Below are positions 63,689 through 64,000 of a stretch of DNA of 64,000 bases, piece after piece. Position numbers and translations under genes: made by a program. The stretch comes from Pedobacter faecalis (lineage in GTDB: Bacteria; Bacteroidota; Bacteroidia; Sphingobacteriales; Sphingobacteriaceae), in contig NZ_JARXOW010000001.1 of NCBI RefSeq assembly GCF_030182585.1, forward strand, positions 1,116,001 to 1,180,000, read 5' to 3'. Positions within the stretch are counted from its first letter, which is position 1. Every line of letters starts with the position of its first letter. The notes under the pieces were generated by a model that was given only the letters and a program-made list of their open reading frames with translations, was not told the origin of the DNA and did not search any database.

Positions 63689-64000
63689 TGAAAAACAACC
63701 CGACCTCCGTTACCAGAAACCTGGTTATCCTCCACCTTACGGTATTTGTTTGGGGATTCACCGGTATCCTCGGCGCGTTGATTTCTGTAGACGCTATTCA
63801 GTTAGTTTGGTACCGGGTTCTGATTGCCAGCATTACACTCTTTGGCTACTTCATATTAACGAAAACGAACCTCAAAGTTACTGGCAGCGAATTCATAAAA
63901 TTCGTCGCCACCGGAGGGGTGGTTGCCATCCACTGGGTGCTTTTCTTCTACGCCATCAAGGCGTCAACCGTGTCGGTAGCACTCGTTTGTTTGTCCTCAT
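63688..64000 (+). CDS. EamA/DMT family transporter, N-terminal part
   Basis: 104 codons before the right edge; the gene runs out of the window. The start overlaps the permease stop. Hydrophobic helices begin NLVILHLTVFVWGFTGILG, followed by VWYRVLIASITL and VAIHWVLFFYAIKAST, the pattern of EamA drug/metabolite exporters. Substrate unknown. Confidence 0.82.
   Translation, partial: MKNNPTSVTRNLVILHLTVFVWGFTGILGALISVDAIQLVWYRVLIASITLFGYFILTKTNLKVTGSEFIKFVATGGVVAIHWVLFFYAIKASTVSVALVCLSS

Overview
The window is chromosomal DNA of a member of the Bacteroidota, most likely Sphingobacteriaceae and close to Pedobacter. This rests on lineage-typical families (DUF4290 next to murA, DUF2851, DUF4397, SemiSWEET, a short AMP nucleosidase, a histone H1-like Hc1 protein, an M56 protease with a TonB-plug-like tail). 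It also rests on promoters of the Bacteroidota form TTTG/TAnnTTTG, a DUF1080/Gfo-Idh-MocA glycoside cluster, and tRNA genes without an encoded CCA. Nothing was searched against a database; family names come from motif recognition.

Layout. 1-744: start of a metal P-type ATPase and a gap with eight 11-bp tandem repeats. 0.7-7 kb: a catabolic cluster consisting of an exported HEAT/DUF1080 fusion and a Tat-exported oxidoreductase, divergent from a ROK-family regulator; this looks like 3-keto-glycoside processing. 7-16.3 kb: an accessory island. It holds decayed small genes, nested inverted repeats, a RES-domain toxin-like gene split exactly at a dnaX-type slippery heptamer, a vWA/PP2C/kinase triad of the TerY-P kind, and an overlapping pair encoding an alpha-helical repeat protein and a PD-(D/E)XK nuclease-like protein. 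The island ends beside a histone-like gene and a tRNA-Leu whose 3' end points into it.

17-64 kb is mostly core genome: lolA-ftsK and an MBL hydrolase; pspC, DUF2851 and pyrF; rho and pssA; folK; sppA; a PolX-like protein; an envelope glycosyltransferase group; amn; clpX-clpP-tig; a second tRNA-Leu; glycogen synthesis (glgA, glgC); a six-gene assimilatory sulfate-reduction run (41992-48379); an M20 peptidase; uvrD; DUF4290-murA; cystathionine beta-synthase; dprA; a BlaI/M56 pair behind a 36-bp perfect palindrome; rsmG; GT2; tgt; an LptF/LptG permease; and the start of an EamA transporter.

How parts work together. The sulfate genes go from sulfate to APS (cysN, cysD), to sulfite (cysH) and to sulfide (siroheme reductase), with two siroheme-synthesis genes in the same run. 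ClpX, ClpP and trigger factor form a protein quality-control group. The triad pairs a kinase with a phosphatase and a vWA scaffold.

Main points for a second look: the RES slippery site, the helical-repeat/nuclease pair with the triad as a possible defence island, recurring 11-bp tandem arrays, MurA with Asp for the catalytic Cys, TGT without its zinc cysteines, a PolX protein with no polymerase carboxylates, and a HEPN-like domain fused to sulfite reductase.
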